NCBI GenBank assembly: GCA_947623225.1
Contig: CANQGO010000011.1
Span: 1-59,947, forward strand
Direction: 5' to 3'
Length of the DNA stretch: 59,947 nucleotides
Source of the DNA: an uncultured Clostridia bacterium
Lineage (GTDB): Bacteria > Bacillota > Clostridia > Christensenellales > CAG-314
Shown here: positions 1-6,573 of the stretch, piece by piece
Layout: the number at the start of each line of letters is the position of its first letter
Numbering within the stretch: position 1 is the first letter of the stretch
Position numbers and translations under genes: made by a program
The notes under the pieces: generated by a model
The model's database searches: none
Told to the model about the DNA's origin: nothing
What the model saw: only the letters and a program-made list of their open reading frames with translations

Positions 1-1
1 A

Positions 2-136
2 CTTGCCGACAAGCGGCTTGCCGCGCGCAAAGCGGGCAACTGGACGGAAAGCGACGCGCTGAGGGAGCAGATAGCCACCTGCGGCTACGTCGTCAGAGAC
101 ACCGTCGGCGGCTACGAACTGAGCAAGAAGCAGTGA
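2..136 (+). CDS. cysS: Cysteinyl-tRNA synthetase, C-terminal end (partial)
   Basis: Only the last 44 residues are present; the gene enters from the left edge and stops at TGA 134-136. The visible tail matches the end of class I cysteinyl-tRNA synthetases, where a helical stretch with the pattern RxAGNW-ESDALREQI is followed by a short beta strand (GYVVRDT) and a basic terminus. The full enzyme charges tRNA-Cys with cysteine in the cytoplasm. The catalytic core lies outside the window, so the call rests on the tail alone. Confidence 0.72.
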   Translation, partial: LADKRLAARKAGNWTESDALREQIATCGYVVRDTVGGYELSKKQ

Positions 137-157
137 TCTGCTGTTATGAAAACGTAT

Positions 158-187
158 CCCCTTGCATAGTGTAGTGCAAGGGGTTTC
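158..187 (+). terminator. Terminator after cysS whose stem contains the yabP ribosome site
   Basis: A 9-bp perfect stem (158-166 with 175-183) is followed by TTTCATT. Its 3' arm carries AAGGGG, 7 nt before the yabP ATG, so the yabP ribosome site is paired when the hairpin forms. Confidence 0.7.
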
Positions 188-190
188 ATT

Positions 191-445
191 ATGGCAGAGA
201 AGACCGATCACAGCCTGATATATGCAGAGGGAACGCTGACAGTCAAGGGAATACGGCAGGTGGTGGAGATAGACGAGAGGCAGGCAGTGTTCAAGCTGGA
301 GCAAAAGACGCTGACTCTGCGCGGAAGCGGCTTCAACGTGGTGCGGCTGGACAGGGAGCAGGGCGTGGCGGTATTGGAGACGACGGGCGTAGCGACCATC
401 ACGTACCGCGCGAGCGGACTGTCCGTCAAGGGGCTGTTCCGTTGA
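191..445 (+). CDS. yabP: Spore coat/cortex assembly protein YabP
   Basis: 84 residues, a normal YabP length, all beta-rich, with the family's opening (HSLIYAEGTLTVKGIRQVVE) and the central segment KTLTLRGSGFNV. YabP is made in the mother cell during sporulation and is needed for normal spore morphology; its biochemical role is not established. The ATG at 191 has AAGGGG 7 nt upstream, inside the terminator stem of cysS. The TGA stop overlaps the TTG start of yabQ, and divIC follows, which is the usual yabP-yabQ-divIC order in Bacilli and Clostridia. Confidence 0.92.
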   Translation: MAEKTDHSLIYAEGTLTVKGIRQVVEIDERQAVFKLEQKTLTLRGSGFNVVRLDREQGVAVLETTGVATITYRASGLSVKGLFR

Positions 446-1023
446 TACCGGGCGCAGGCAGCGAGCAGGCGTACGTCTTTGTCCTGTTTTGGGCTATAGG
501 CGTGCTGTATGCCCTGCCGTACATATTCGTCTCGGGGCTGTTGAAGAGCACCGTCCTGTGTATAGTCTGCGACTGTATATTCGGCGTGGCGGCGGCACTG
601 GGAGTGTATATGGCGGATCTGACGTACAATGACGGGCAGGTGCGCCTGTACGTGGTGCTGGCTGTAGCGGCAGGAGCGGCGACGGCATATTTTAGTTGCA
701 AACGTACGCTTGACAAACTGTCGGAGGTGTTGTATACTTGGTTCACTGAAGATAGGACGGCAGACGATGAGCAAGTTGTTTTACAAAAAGTCCACGGCGA
801 TCATAGTCATAGCGGCGATACTCGTGCTGGTATTGCTGGTATGCATGCTGTTGGTATTTCTCACGCAGATGACGAACGTACGTCAGAGAGCCGCCGAACT
901 GCACCGTCTGGTGGAGAGCAACGAGAAGACGAAAGAGGAATTGTTGCAAGACGCCGAGTACAAAAAGTCCATAGAGTACGTCAAAAAGTGGGCGGAGGAG
1001 CACGGAAGAGTAAACGGCAGTGA
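442..1023 (+). CDS. yabQ: Spore cortex biosynthesis membrane protein YabQ (C-terminal end uncertain)
   Basis: TTG start at 442 overlaps the yabP stop, with AAGGGG 8 nt upstream. The first ~105 residues form three to four hydrophobic segments (about 9-30, 36-55, 70-86), as in YabQ, an integral membrane protein required for spore cortex formation. After about residue 108 the frame continues 85 codons through divIC and becomes a charged, low-hydrophobicity sequence that looks like the out-of-frame reading of divIC. Either yabQ truly overlaps divIC by 257 nt, or a sequencing error or frameshift has removed an earlier stop. The N-terminal assignment is good; the tail is not trustworthy. Confidence 0.75.
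   Translation: MIPGAGSEQAYVFVLFWAIGVLYALPYIFVSGLLKSTVLCIVCDCIFGVAAALGVYMADLTYNDGQVRLYVVLAVAAGAATAYFSCKRTLDKLSEVLYTWFTEDRTADDEQVVLQKVHGDHSHSGDTRAGIAGMHAVGISHADDERTSESRRTAPSGGEQREDERGIVARRRVQKVHRVRQKVGGGARKSKRQ
710..738 (+). promoter_or_regulatory. Sigma-A promoter for divIC inside yabQ
   Basis: TTGACA (710-715), 17-bp spacer, TATACT (733-738). It lies in the yabQ coding sequence 29 nt before the divIC start and would uncouple divIC from the spore-specific yabPQ transcript. Confidence 0.75.
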
Positions 1024-1051
1024 TATAACCTGGGTTACGGACAACCTGTGA
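767..1051 (+). CDS. divIC: Septum formation initiator DivIC/FtsB family
   Basis: 94 residues: short basic cytoplasmic tail (MSKLFYKKS), one transmembrane helix at about 10-33, then an extracytoplasmic heptad-rich coiled coil (about 35-75) and a short globular end (YVKKWAEEHGRV). This is the bitopic architecture of DivIC/FtsB, a divisome subunit that forms a complex with FtsL and DivIB. An in-frame upstream TTG/ATG-like extension is possible, but the ATG at 767 begins the conserved basic tail and sits just after the 710-738 promoter. It is co-directional with yabPQ, a conserved neighbourhood. Confidence 0.85.
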   Translation: MSKLFYKKSTAIIVIAAILVLVLLVCMLLVFLTQMTNVRQRAAELHRLVESNEKTKEELLQDAEYKKSIEYVKKWAEEHGRVNGSDITWVTDNL

Positions 1052-1060
1052 TCCGACCGA

Positions 1061-1092
1061 ATCTCTTGCGGAGACCGCGAGAGATTTTTTTT
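1061..1092 (+). terminator. Intrinsic terminator of divIC
   Basis: 11-bp stem (ATCTCTTGCGG with CCGCGAGAGAT, one G-U pair), 3-nt loop, eight T residues. Confidence 0.88.
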
Positions 1093-1123
1093 GTTGAGTT
1101 TTGCACAGTGACAGAGGTAGCAT

Positions 1124-2290
1124 ATGGCAAGAAAACACCCGAGATTGGCAAGTAAGTTTCTTATAGGCGGAGCCATCGCATTCTACGGCAAGACCAAGTT
1201 CGCCGCCAAGGCTAAGCTCAGCGGCGGAGAAGTATTCGAGCATATCAAGCCGCCGTATATAGTGGTGGCGAATCATGCGAGTTTCGCCGACGTGGGCGGA
1301 CTGATCATGTCCATGTATCCGCGCTGCGCCAGTTTCGTCATATCAGTCACGCAGTTGGTGCAGTGGCCCTCGGCTATCCGCTCTATGGGAGTATTGCCCA
1401 AGAAGCAATTCACGGTGGACACTTCGCTCATCAGGGACATACAGTACGTATTGAGCAAGAACAGACCCGTAGTCATATATCCCGAAGCCAAGTTGTCGGT
1501 GGTGGGTCGTCCCAATCCCATCAAGCCCGCCATAGCCAAACTGGTCAAGTTGCTGAAGGTGCCCCTTGTCACGGTACGTTTCAACGGCAACTACCTGTAC
1601 AGTCCGCGCTGGACCAAGTCGGTGCGCAAGGTACCCATCAGGATGGACGTGAAGCTCGCCGTCGCACCGGAGGAGGTGAATACCGTCTCCGCAGGGGAGA
1701 TATATGAGCGTATAGTGCGGGATCTGGACTATGACGACTACGCTTATCAGGCGGACAACGGCATAGAGATAGAGGACGAGCACCTCGTGGAGGGTTTGGA
1801 AAACATATTGTACAAGTGCCCGGAGTGTGGAGAGGAATTCGTCATGACGGCGCACGGAGACACGCTGAAGTGCGGCAAATGCGGTCACGAGGTACGCCAG
1901 AACAAGCTGGGCATGCTGGAAGGCGGCAAGTTCGACAAGGTGACGGACTGGTACGACTGGCAGACGGAGTGCGTGGCGCGTGAAGTGCAGGCGGAAGGGT
2001 ACCGGATGGAGGAGAGATTCCGCGCGGAGAAGCTCGTCGGCAAGAAATATGCCGACATGGGTGACGCGACGCTGGTGCACGACGCCGACGGTATCACGGC
2101 TGTATTTGCAGATACGTCCATCCACTACAAGGCGGGGACGTTCTATACCCTTTCTTTCAACAACGACTACGTATATCTGCCCACATCCGACGCAGTGTAC
2201 CGTTTCAGACGCCTGCAGGACGTAGGCTGCACTACGAAATTGAACCTGGCTGTGGAGCAACAGACGCTGCATATGGAACAGCACCATTGA
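1124..2290 (+). CDS. PlsC-type 1-acyl-glycerol-3-phosphate acyltransferase with C-terminal zinc ribbon
   Basis: 388 residues. The first ~200 carry the acyltransferase signature NHASFAD (the catalytic HX4D) near residue 50 and a degenerate second block YPEAKLS in place of the usual FPEGTRS, so it probably transfers an acyl chain to a lysophospholipid at the inner membrane face. At about 228-255 two CxxC pairs (KCPECGEEF and KCGKCGHEV) make a rubredoxin-like zinc ribbon, followed by ~130 residues with no recognised domain. The ATG has AGAGGTAG upstream. It stands alone between two terminators. Substrate and the role of the ribbon are unknown. Confidence 0.8.
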   Translation: MARKHPRLASKFLIGGAIAFYGKTKFAAKAKLSGGEVFEHIKPPYIVVANHASFADVGGLIMSMYPRCASFVISVTQLVQWPSAIRSMGVLPKKQFTVDTSLIRDIQYVLSKNRPVVIYPEAKLSVVGRPNPIKPAIAKLVKLLKVPLVTVRFNGNYLYSPRWTKSVRKVPIRMDVKLAVAPEEVNTVSAGEIYERIVRDLDYDDYAYQADNGIEIEDEHLVEGLENILYKCPECGEEFVMTAHGDTLKCGKCGHEVRQNKLGMLEGGKFDKVTDWYDWQTECVAREVQAEGYRMEERFRAEKLVGKKYADMGDATLVHDADGITAVFADTSIHYKAGTFYTLSFNNDYVYLPTSDAVYRFRRLQDVGCTTKLNLAVEQQTLHMEQHH

Positions 2291-2316
2291 TCGACGGAAA
2301 TTTCCGTCGATTTTTT
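2289..2316 (+). terminator. Intrinsic terminator of the acyltransferase gene
   Basis: Stem ATCGACGGAAA/TTTCCGTCGAT immediately after the stop codon, then six T residues. Confidence 0.85.
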
Positions 2317-2337
2317 ATATTTATATTGTAAAAACAG

Positions 2338-2366
2338 TTTACATTTCCGCTGAATAATGGTAAAGT
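2338..2366 (+). promoter_or_regulatory. Possible sigma-A promoter for the acidic zinc-ribbon gene
   Basis: TTTACA (2338-2343), 17-bp spacer, TAAAGT (2361-2366), 89 nt before the start codon. Both boxes deviate from consensus. Confidence 0.4.
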
Positions 2367-2454
2367 ATTTGAGCCGATATGCGAGAGTACCACCTGAGTG
2401 TAATATTTATGAGACAAAGGGGTACAATTTTTACATTGCTTGAAGGTGATTGTG

Positions 2455-2940
2455 ATGGCTAAATACAAAAAATGTCCGCGTTGCGAACTGAATTACATAT
2501 TGCAAGACGAGGAAATGTGCGACGTGTGCAAGTCCGAACTGGGACTGGACAGCAAGATAGTGCTGCTGGACGACATTATAGACGATGACGAACCGTTGAA
2601 ACTGTGCCCCGTGTGCAAGACGTCCTATATAGGGATGGACGAGGATATGTGTGAGAACTGCCTTGCCAACTACAAGCGGAGCGAGGAAGTGGATGACGAC
2701 GACAACGACGACTGGCGTACCTATCTGGACGATGAGGACACCAAGGACTCGGACGAAGAGGATATCATTCCCCTTGAGGAGTTGGAGGAGGACGATGACT
2801 TCAGAGACGACGACTTCGAGGACGAAGAGAACCAGGAGATGGAACTGGACGACTACCCGGACGATCTGACGGACGACTTCGACGACTACGATGACGAGGA
2901 CGACGAAGAGGATGAGGACGACGATAACGACGACGAATGA
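2455..2940 (+). CDS. Acidic protein with two N-terminal zinc ribbons
   Basis: 161 residues. Two similar Cys4 knuckles stand near the N terminus: CPRC...CDVC at about 6-25 and CPVC...CENC at about 47-66. From about residue 75 the chain is almost entirely Asp and Glu, giving an extremely acidic and probably disordered tail, reminiscent in composition (not homology) of the RNA polymerase delta subunit. Small conserved Clostridia proteins of this layout are known but not characterised. The ATG at 2455 was chosen because GAAGGTG lies upstream; a TTG five codons earlier would leave no ribosome site. Possible nucleic-acid or polymerase partner is conjecture. Confidence 0.7.
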   Translation: MAKYKKCPRCELNYILQDEEMCDVCKSELGLDSKIVLLDDIIDDDEPLKLCPVCKTSYIGMDEDMCENCLANYKRSEEVDDDDNDDWRTYLDDEDTKDSDEEDIIPLEELEEDDDFRDDDFEDEENQEMELDDYPDDLTDDFDDYDDEDDEEDEDDDNDDE

Positions 2941-2947
2941 CATATGA

Positions 2948-2970
2948 CCCGACGCGCAAGCGTCGGGTTT
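2948..2970 (+). terminator. Hairpin terminator after the zinc-ribbon gene
   Basis: 8-bp GC-rich stem (CCCGACGC/GCGTCGGG) with only TTT plus ATAT after it, so efficiency is uncertain. Confidence 0.65.
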
Positions 2971-3033
2971 ATATGTATACGGAGAGGCAGATAAGGGAAT
3001 ACTTCACTTGAGAGAAGGGGGAGGTATGCTCAA

Positions 3034-3267
3034 GTGAAAAAACTGAAAGCGGAAGAGGCAAGAGCACTCGTGCGCGGCTTGCTAGGCAAGGACGTGGACG
3101 TCCGTCTGAACAAGGGCAGGAACAAGATACGGCACTACAAGGGCACGCTGAGCGAGGTGCACTCCCATGTATTTGTCATCAGGCTGAGAGACGATATATT
3201 TGACCGTATAAGTTGCAGTTATACCGACCTGATATGCGGCGAATTGCAGATCAAGCCGCAGGCGTAG
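3034..3267 (+). CDS. veg: Veg family protein
   Basis: 77 residues with the Veg pattern (GKDVDVRLNKGRNK, then HYKGTLSEVHSHVFVI and a C-terminal SCSYTDLICGELQI). In B. subtilis veg is a small, strongly expressed protein next to ispE that affects biofilm formation through SinR; the same neighbourhood is kept here with ispE 1.6 kb downstream. The start is GTG 3034, preceded by a GGGGGAGG tract; the ATG at 3027 is not usable because it meets TGA after three codons. Confidence 0.88.
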   Translation: MKKLKAEEARALVRGLLGKDVDVRLNKGRNKIRHYKGTLSEVHSHVFVIRLRDDIFDRISCSYTDLICGELQIKPQA

Positions 3268-3303
3268 ATATATATACGACAGGACGGAGCATATGCGGAG
3301 AAA

Positions 3304-3323
3304 ATAAATCGCCGCGATTTTTA
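3304..3323 (+). terminator. Short terminator after veg
   Basis: AAATCG/CGATTT stem with a 3-nt loop and five T residues; a weak, short hairpin. Confidence 0.5.
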
Positions 3324-3341
3324 TGGTATAAGTATAGGTAA

Positions 3342-3382
3342 ACCCCCGTATATTACAACGAAGTAAACTTTTTTGTGGGGGT
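3342..3382 (+). promoter_or_regulatory. Possible ribosome-site-masking hairpin
   Basis: ACCCCC (3342-3347) can pair with GGGGGT (3377-3382), the ribosome site of the DUF3794 gene, across a 29-nt AT-rich loop. Confidence 0.35.
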
Positions 3383-3389
3383 AGTCACT

Positions 3390-4859
3390 ATGCAATATTC
3401 CAACCTGACCTGTGTGAGTCGGAGATATGTGGGCAAGATACAAACAGCGCAGAATATGCGCATATCCGTGAAGACGGACATAGCCGAGGTGTTGTCTGTG
3501 GGCGTGGACAACGCCGTGAGTTCTTACGAAGTGAGCGGCGGAGCAGTCTCCTTCTACGGCAAGACTAATGTCAGATTTCTCTACTCCGACGGTACGACGG
3601 TATGCGGACAGAATTTCAATGCGGACTTCTCGGCGGAGATCAGCGATCCATTGCTGGATGCTGACAGCAAACTCACCTTCGATATAGATACATTGGAAGT
3701 GGACACGGAGACCAACGCCAATACCGCGACGGTGTCCGTCCTGCTGGAGATATGCGCATATGCATACGTGACGGAGACCACTCCGTACCTTTGCGAGTCG
3801 GAAGAGGCCTTTTGCCGCATGGAGAGCGTGGAGTATCTGGCCTCGGCGGATATATTCGACCTGTCCGCCGTCATCGACGAGGAACTGACCGCTACGCGTC
3901 AGATAGACACCGTATTGCTTGCCGAGAGCAGCATGGCGGCAGAGGAGTATACTCTGCGCGAGGGAGTACTGCACCTGAACGGAACGGCGTGCGTGCGCCT
4001 GACGTATATAAGCGAGGGCAATGTGATCACCGACACTTTGCCATTTAAGTTCGACAGAGAGTTGGACGCGGCGGGGATAGATACGGACAGCCAATTGCGC
4101 ATCACGCTCATTCCCAAGAATACCAAGGTGCGGCTCGATCTGGCCGAAGAGGGGACCAACAACGTATTCACGGCGGAGATAGCCGTATGCGTGCGGACGG
4201 AGGCGACCAAGGTGGGAGTATGCGACGCGGTATGTGATGCTTACAAGTCGGACGGCGACTTTGTATTCGAGCGCAGGAGCCTGACCACTACGCTCCCATG
4301 CGGCAGTGCGGTGGTGCGCAGACGTATAGGCGCGAGTCTGCCCCTGACCGACGGAAGAACACCTGTGACCGCCGTCAATATATCCGCCCACGTCACCAAG
4401 TGTACATCTATGGAACGGCAGGCGGAGGTGCAGGGCGTCGTCACGGCTACGGCTCTGTACGCGACCGCGGAGGGTACCAAGAGCCAATTGCTGGAGATAC
4501 CTTTCAGCGAGACGTTGCCGGTGGACTACCTGATGCCACAGTGCGTCAGCAGGGCGACCGTGTCGGTGTCGGAGTTTTCCGTCAAGGGCAGCGGTACTTT
4601 GCAGGCGGAGGCGGAGTTGTGCTTCACGGTGGAGAGCGACAGAGATATACCCCTGACGGTGATAGTCTCCGCAGAAGAACAGCCCTTCGACAAGGCTGCC
4701 TCGCCGGCGATAGAGGTGTGCCTGGCGCACAAGGGCGAGACGCTGTGGCAATTGTGCAAGGGTCTGCACATGTCTGAGGAGGACTTACTCGCTGCCAATC
4801 CGGACATAACCAATCCGCTGCAATCGGACACCAAGATAGTTGTATTCAATAAAATCTAA
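3390..4859 (+). CDS. DUF3794 (SPOCS) and LysM domain spore protein
   Basis: 489 residues. Most of the protein is repeated beta-rich DUF3794/SPOCS-type modules, recognisable from segments such as VSFYGKTNVRFLYSDG and VCVRTEATKV; residues about 440-486 form a LysM module (GETLWQLCKGLHMSEEDLL, then ITNPLQSDTKIVV). Proteins of this build associate with the spore coat or cortex in Clostridia, and related SPOCS domains occur in SipL and SpoVID, which bind the SpoIVA coat basement layer. The ATG at 3390 has GGGGG 8 nt upstream; that choice excludes a GTG at 3375 lying in the ribosome site. It sits between veg and ispE, a common Clostridia arrangement. Confidence 0.85.
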   Translation: MQYSNLTCVSRRYVGKIQTAQNMRISVKTDIAEVLSVGVDNAVSSYEVSGGAVSFYGKTNVRFLYSDGTTVCGQNFNADFSAEISDPLLDADSKLTFDIDTLEVDTETNANTATVSVLLEICAYAYVTETTPYLCESEEAFCRMESVEYLASADIFDLSAVIDEELTATRQIDTVLLAESSMAAEEYTLREGVLHLNGTACVRLTYISEGNVITDTLPFKFDRELDAAGIDTDSQLRITLIPKNTKVRLDLAEEGTNNVFTAEIAVCVRTEATKVGVCDAVCDAYKSDGDFVFERRSLTTTLPCGSAVVRRRIGASLPLTDGRTPVTAVNISAHVTKCTSMERQAEVQGVVTATALYATAEGTKSQLLEIPFSETLPVDYLMPQCVSRATVSVSEFSVKGSGTLQAEAELCFTVESDRDIPLTVIVSAEEQPFDKAASPAIEVCLAHKGETLWQLCKGLHMSEEDLLAANPDITNPLQSDTKIVVFNKI

Positions 4860-4865
4860 TCTTAC

Positions 4866-4897
4866 AATGTGTCGGTAGTTGAAATGCCGACACATTT
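4866..4897 (+). terminator. Hairpin between the DUF3794 gene and ispE
   Basis: 10-bp inverted repeat (AATGTGTCGG/CCGACACATT) just after the stop codon, with a poor T tract. The ispE promoter -35 box lies in its loop. Confidence 0.6.
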
Positions 4898-4907
4898 GTG
4901 CTATTAT
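4879..4907 (+). promoter_or_regulatory. Sigma-A promoter of ispE, 6 nt before the start codon
   Basis: TTGAAA (4879-4884), 17-bp spacer, TATTAT (4902-4907). The GTG start at 4914 coincides with the predicted +1. Confidence 0.7.
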
Positions 4908-4913
4908 ATTGTC

Positions 4914-5831
4914 GTGAAAGTCAAAGTGTATGCAAAGCTAAATCTGACGCTGGCTGTCGGTACGAGACAGGGTGCCTTTCACCCCATAGACAGTACCGTC
5001 ACCTCCGTAGACGTATACGACACAGTGGAAGCAGTCCCCTGCGACGACGTCACCGTGCAGTGCGATATGCCCGTAGAGAACAACTCCGCCTACCGTGCTG
5101 CCGTTGCTTTCAGACGTGAATTCGAAACGAGCGGCGTGTCGGTCACTATAGAGAAGGGCATACCTATGGGCGCGGGTCTGGGCGGTTCGTCGGCAGACGC
5201 CGCGGCGACGGTGTACTGTATGTGCGCGCTTTTCGGGATAGATCCATATAGCCCGAGGGTGCATGAGCTGTGCGCATCGCTGGGCAGCGACGTGAATTTC
5301 ATGCTGCGGGGCGGCTATGCGCGTATGCGCGGCAAGGGGGACGATCTGGAGTATTCGGAGTTGGAGCATAGACTGTATTTTGCCCTCACGCAATTCGACA
5401 GACAATTGTCTGCGGCACAGGTGTACGCCGAATTCGACCGAAGGGAAGGCCGATCGGAATTGCCCGTCTATCCCGAGGGAGTACTTAGTCCCTTTGAGTT
5501 CTTTGCGGGAGACCTGTCTCGCTTGTCCGCCGAGCAAGTGCCCGTCACGCGCAGTCTGATGGACGCCATGTGGCAGGGTGGACTCGTAGGCAGTCAATGC
5601 TTCAACGATCTGCAATATTCCGCGCAGTGCTTATCCGGTTACGCACGCAGATATCTTCGCTTAGCGGACAAGCGCGGATATCATTGCACCATGACGGGCA
5701 GCGGAAGCGCGTATTTTATATTGTTTGACAACGAGGCACAAGCAGTACAGGCGGCGGCATTGCTGAACGGCAAAGGTTTCACCACGCGAGTGTGCCGCTC
5801 CGTACCATGCGGTATAGAAAAAGTCGGTTGA
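4914..5831 (+). CDS. ispE: 4-diphosphocytidyl-2-C-methyl-D-erythritol kinase
   Basis: 305 residues, GHMP kinase fold. It phosphorylates CDP-methylerythritol in the MEP route to isopentenyl diphosphate. Visible signatures are the N-terminal strand YAKLNLTL, the ATP-binding loop PMGAGLGGSSADAAA at 84-98, and the C-terminal GHMP motif MTGSGSAYFILF. The family's N terminus begins at the GTG at 4914; an open extension to 4869 runs through the terminator hairpin and is rejected. There is no ribosome site, and the -10 box ends 6 nt before the GTG, so translation may be leaderless. The next gene is the sporulation gene spoIIR behind a terminator. Confidence 0.93.
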   Translation: MKVKVYAKLNLTLAVGTRQGAFHPIDSTVTSVDVYDTVEAVPCDDVTVQCDMPVENNSAYRAAVAFRREFETSGVSVTIEKGIPMGAGLGGSSADAAATVYCMCALFGIDPYSPRVHELCASLGSDVNFMLRGGYARMRGKGDDLEYSELEHRLYFALTQFDRQLSAAQVYAEFDRREGRSELPVYPEGVLSPFEFFAGDLSRLSAEQVPVTRSLMDAMWQGGLVGSQCFNDLQYSAQCLSGYARRYLRLADKRGYHCTMTGSGSAYFILFDNEAQAVQAAALLNGKGFTTRVCRSVPCGIEKVG

Positions 5832-5856
5832 CGTATTTTCGACACTTTACAGCCTG

Positions 5857-5883
5857 AGTCGCGCAAGTTTGCGCGGCTTTTTT
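5857..5883 (+). terminator. Intrinsic terminator of ispE
   Basis: 10-bp stem (AGTCGCGCAA/TTGCGCGGCT, one G-U), 2-nt loop, seven T residues. Confidence 0.88.
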
Positions 5884-5940
5884 GTTTGTAACGGGCGGAA
5901 TTTGCCCATAACCTGTACACAACCGACTGAGAGGTGCGTT

Positions 5941-6483
5941 ATGAAAAGGATAGTATGTGTGCTTGTGTTGATATTCGCGGCTGTTACCGCTGCCATAGCG
6001 TTTGCCGAGCCGAGCGGCAGTGCGACGGATTTTTTGCGGATACATATCCGCGCGGACAGCAACGACTCCGCCGACCAGAATGTAAAATACGCCGTCAAGT
6101 CGGCTGTGGTGGAGTATCTCACTCCCTATGTAGCCCAAGCGCACAGCAAGCAGGAAGCAATGAGCGCGATAGGCGCGCGACTTTCGGATATAGAAGAGGT
6201 ATGTGACGGAGTGCTTGCCGCCAACGGGTTTGGCTACACCGCGCATGCCGAGTTGCGCCGTGAGCAGTTTCCCGATCGCGCATACGGCGATGTCACGCTG
6301 AAGAGCGGCGTGTACGACTCGCTTATCATAGAACTGGGCAGCGGCAAAGGCAACAATTGGTGGTGTGTGGTGTACCCTCCGCTGTGTTTTGTCAACGGCG
6401 AGAGCAACGGAACGAACAATATCCGCTACAAGTCGAAGTTACTGGAGATCATCGCGGAGTGGAAGGAAAACAGAAACAAATAG
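5941..6483 (+). CDS. spoIIR: Stage II sporulation protein R
   Basis: 180 residues with an N-terminal signal/anchor (about 3-22), then the family hallmarks LRIHIRADSN and QNVKYAVKSAVVEYLTP and the C-terminal WWCVVYPPLCF. In sporulation the forespore makes SpoIIR under sigma F and secretes it to the intermembrane space, where it triggers SpoIIGA to process pro-sigma E; both spoIIGA and sigE are 9 kb downstream. GAGAGG lies 7 nt before the ATG. I could not identify a convincing sigma-F promoter in the 57 nt between the terminator and the start. Confidence 0.93.
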   Translation: MKRIVCVLVLIFAAVTAAIAFAEPSGSATDFLRIHIRADSNDSADQNVKYAVKSAVVEYLTPYVAQAHSKQEAMSAIGARLSDIEEVCDGVLAANGFGYTAHAELRREQFPDRAYGDVTLKSGVYDSLIIELGSGKGNNWWCVVYPPLCFVNGESNGTNNIRYKSKLLEIIAEWKENRNK

Positions 6484-6515
6484 AGTTATGCCCGTGAAAA
6501 AAATGCGTGCGGCTA

Positions 6516-6544
6516 TTTCCTTTTGTGGCGAAGTGTGATACAAT
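6516..6544 (+). promoter_or_regulatory. Possible sigma-A promoter
   Basis: TTTCCT (6516-6521), 17-bp spacer, TACAAT (6539-6544), 30 nt before the next start codon. The -10 is good, the -35 weak. Confidence 0.45.
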
Positions 6545-6573
6545 AGCATTGTATTTTTTTCTGCGGAGTTGTT

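Noticed and set aside
3027-3038. ATG at 3027 as the veg start
   Set aside because: It meets TGA after three codons; the GTG at 3034 in another frame gives the conserved protein.
4869-4913. A longer IspE starting at GTG 4869
   Set aside because: The extension runs through a terminator hairpin and the promoter, and is absent from the family N terminus.
5838-5844. A 0A-like box (TTCGACA) near spoIIR
   Set aside because: It lies upstream of the ispE terminator, 97 nt from spoIIR with no promoter beside it; expected by chance.
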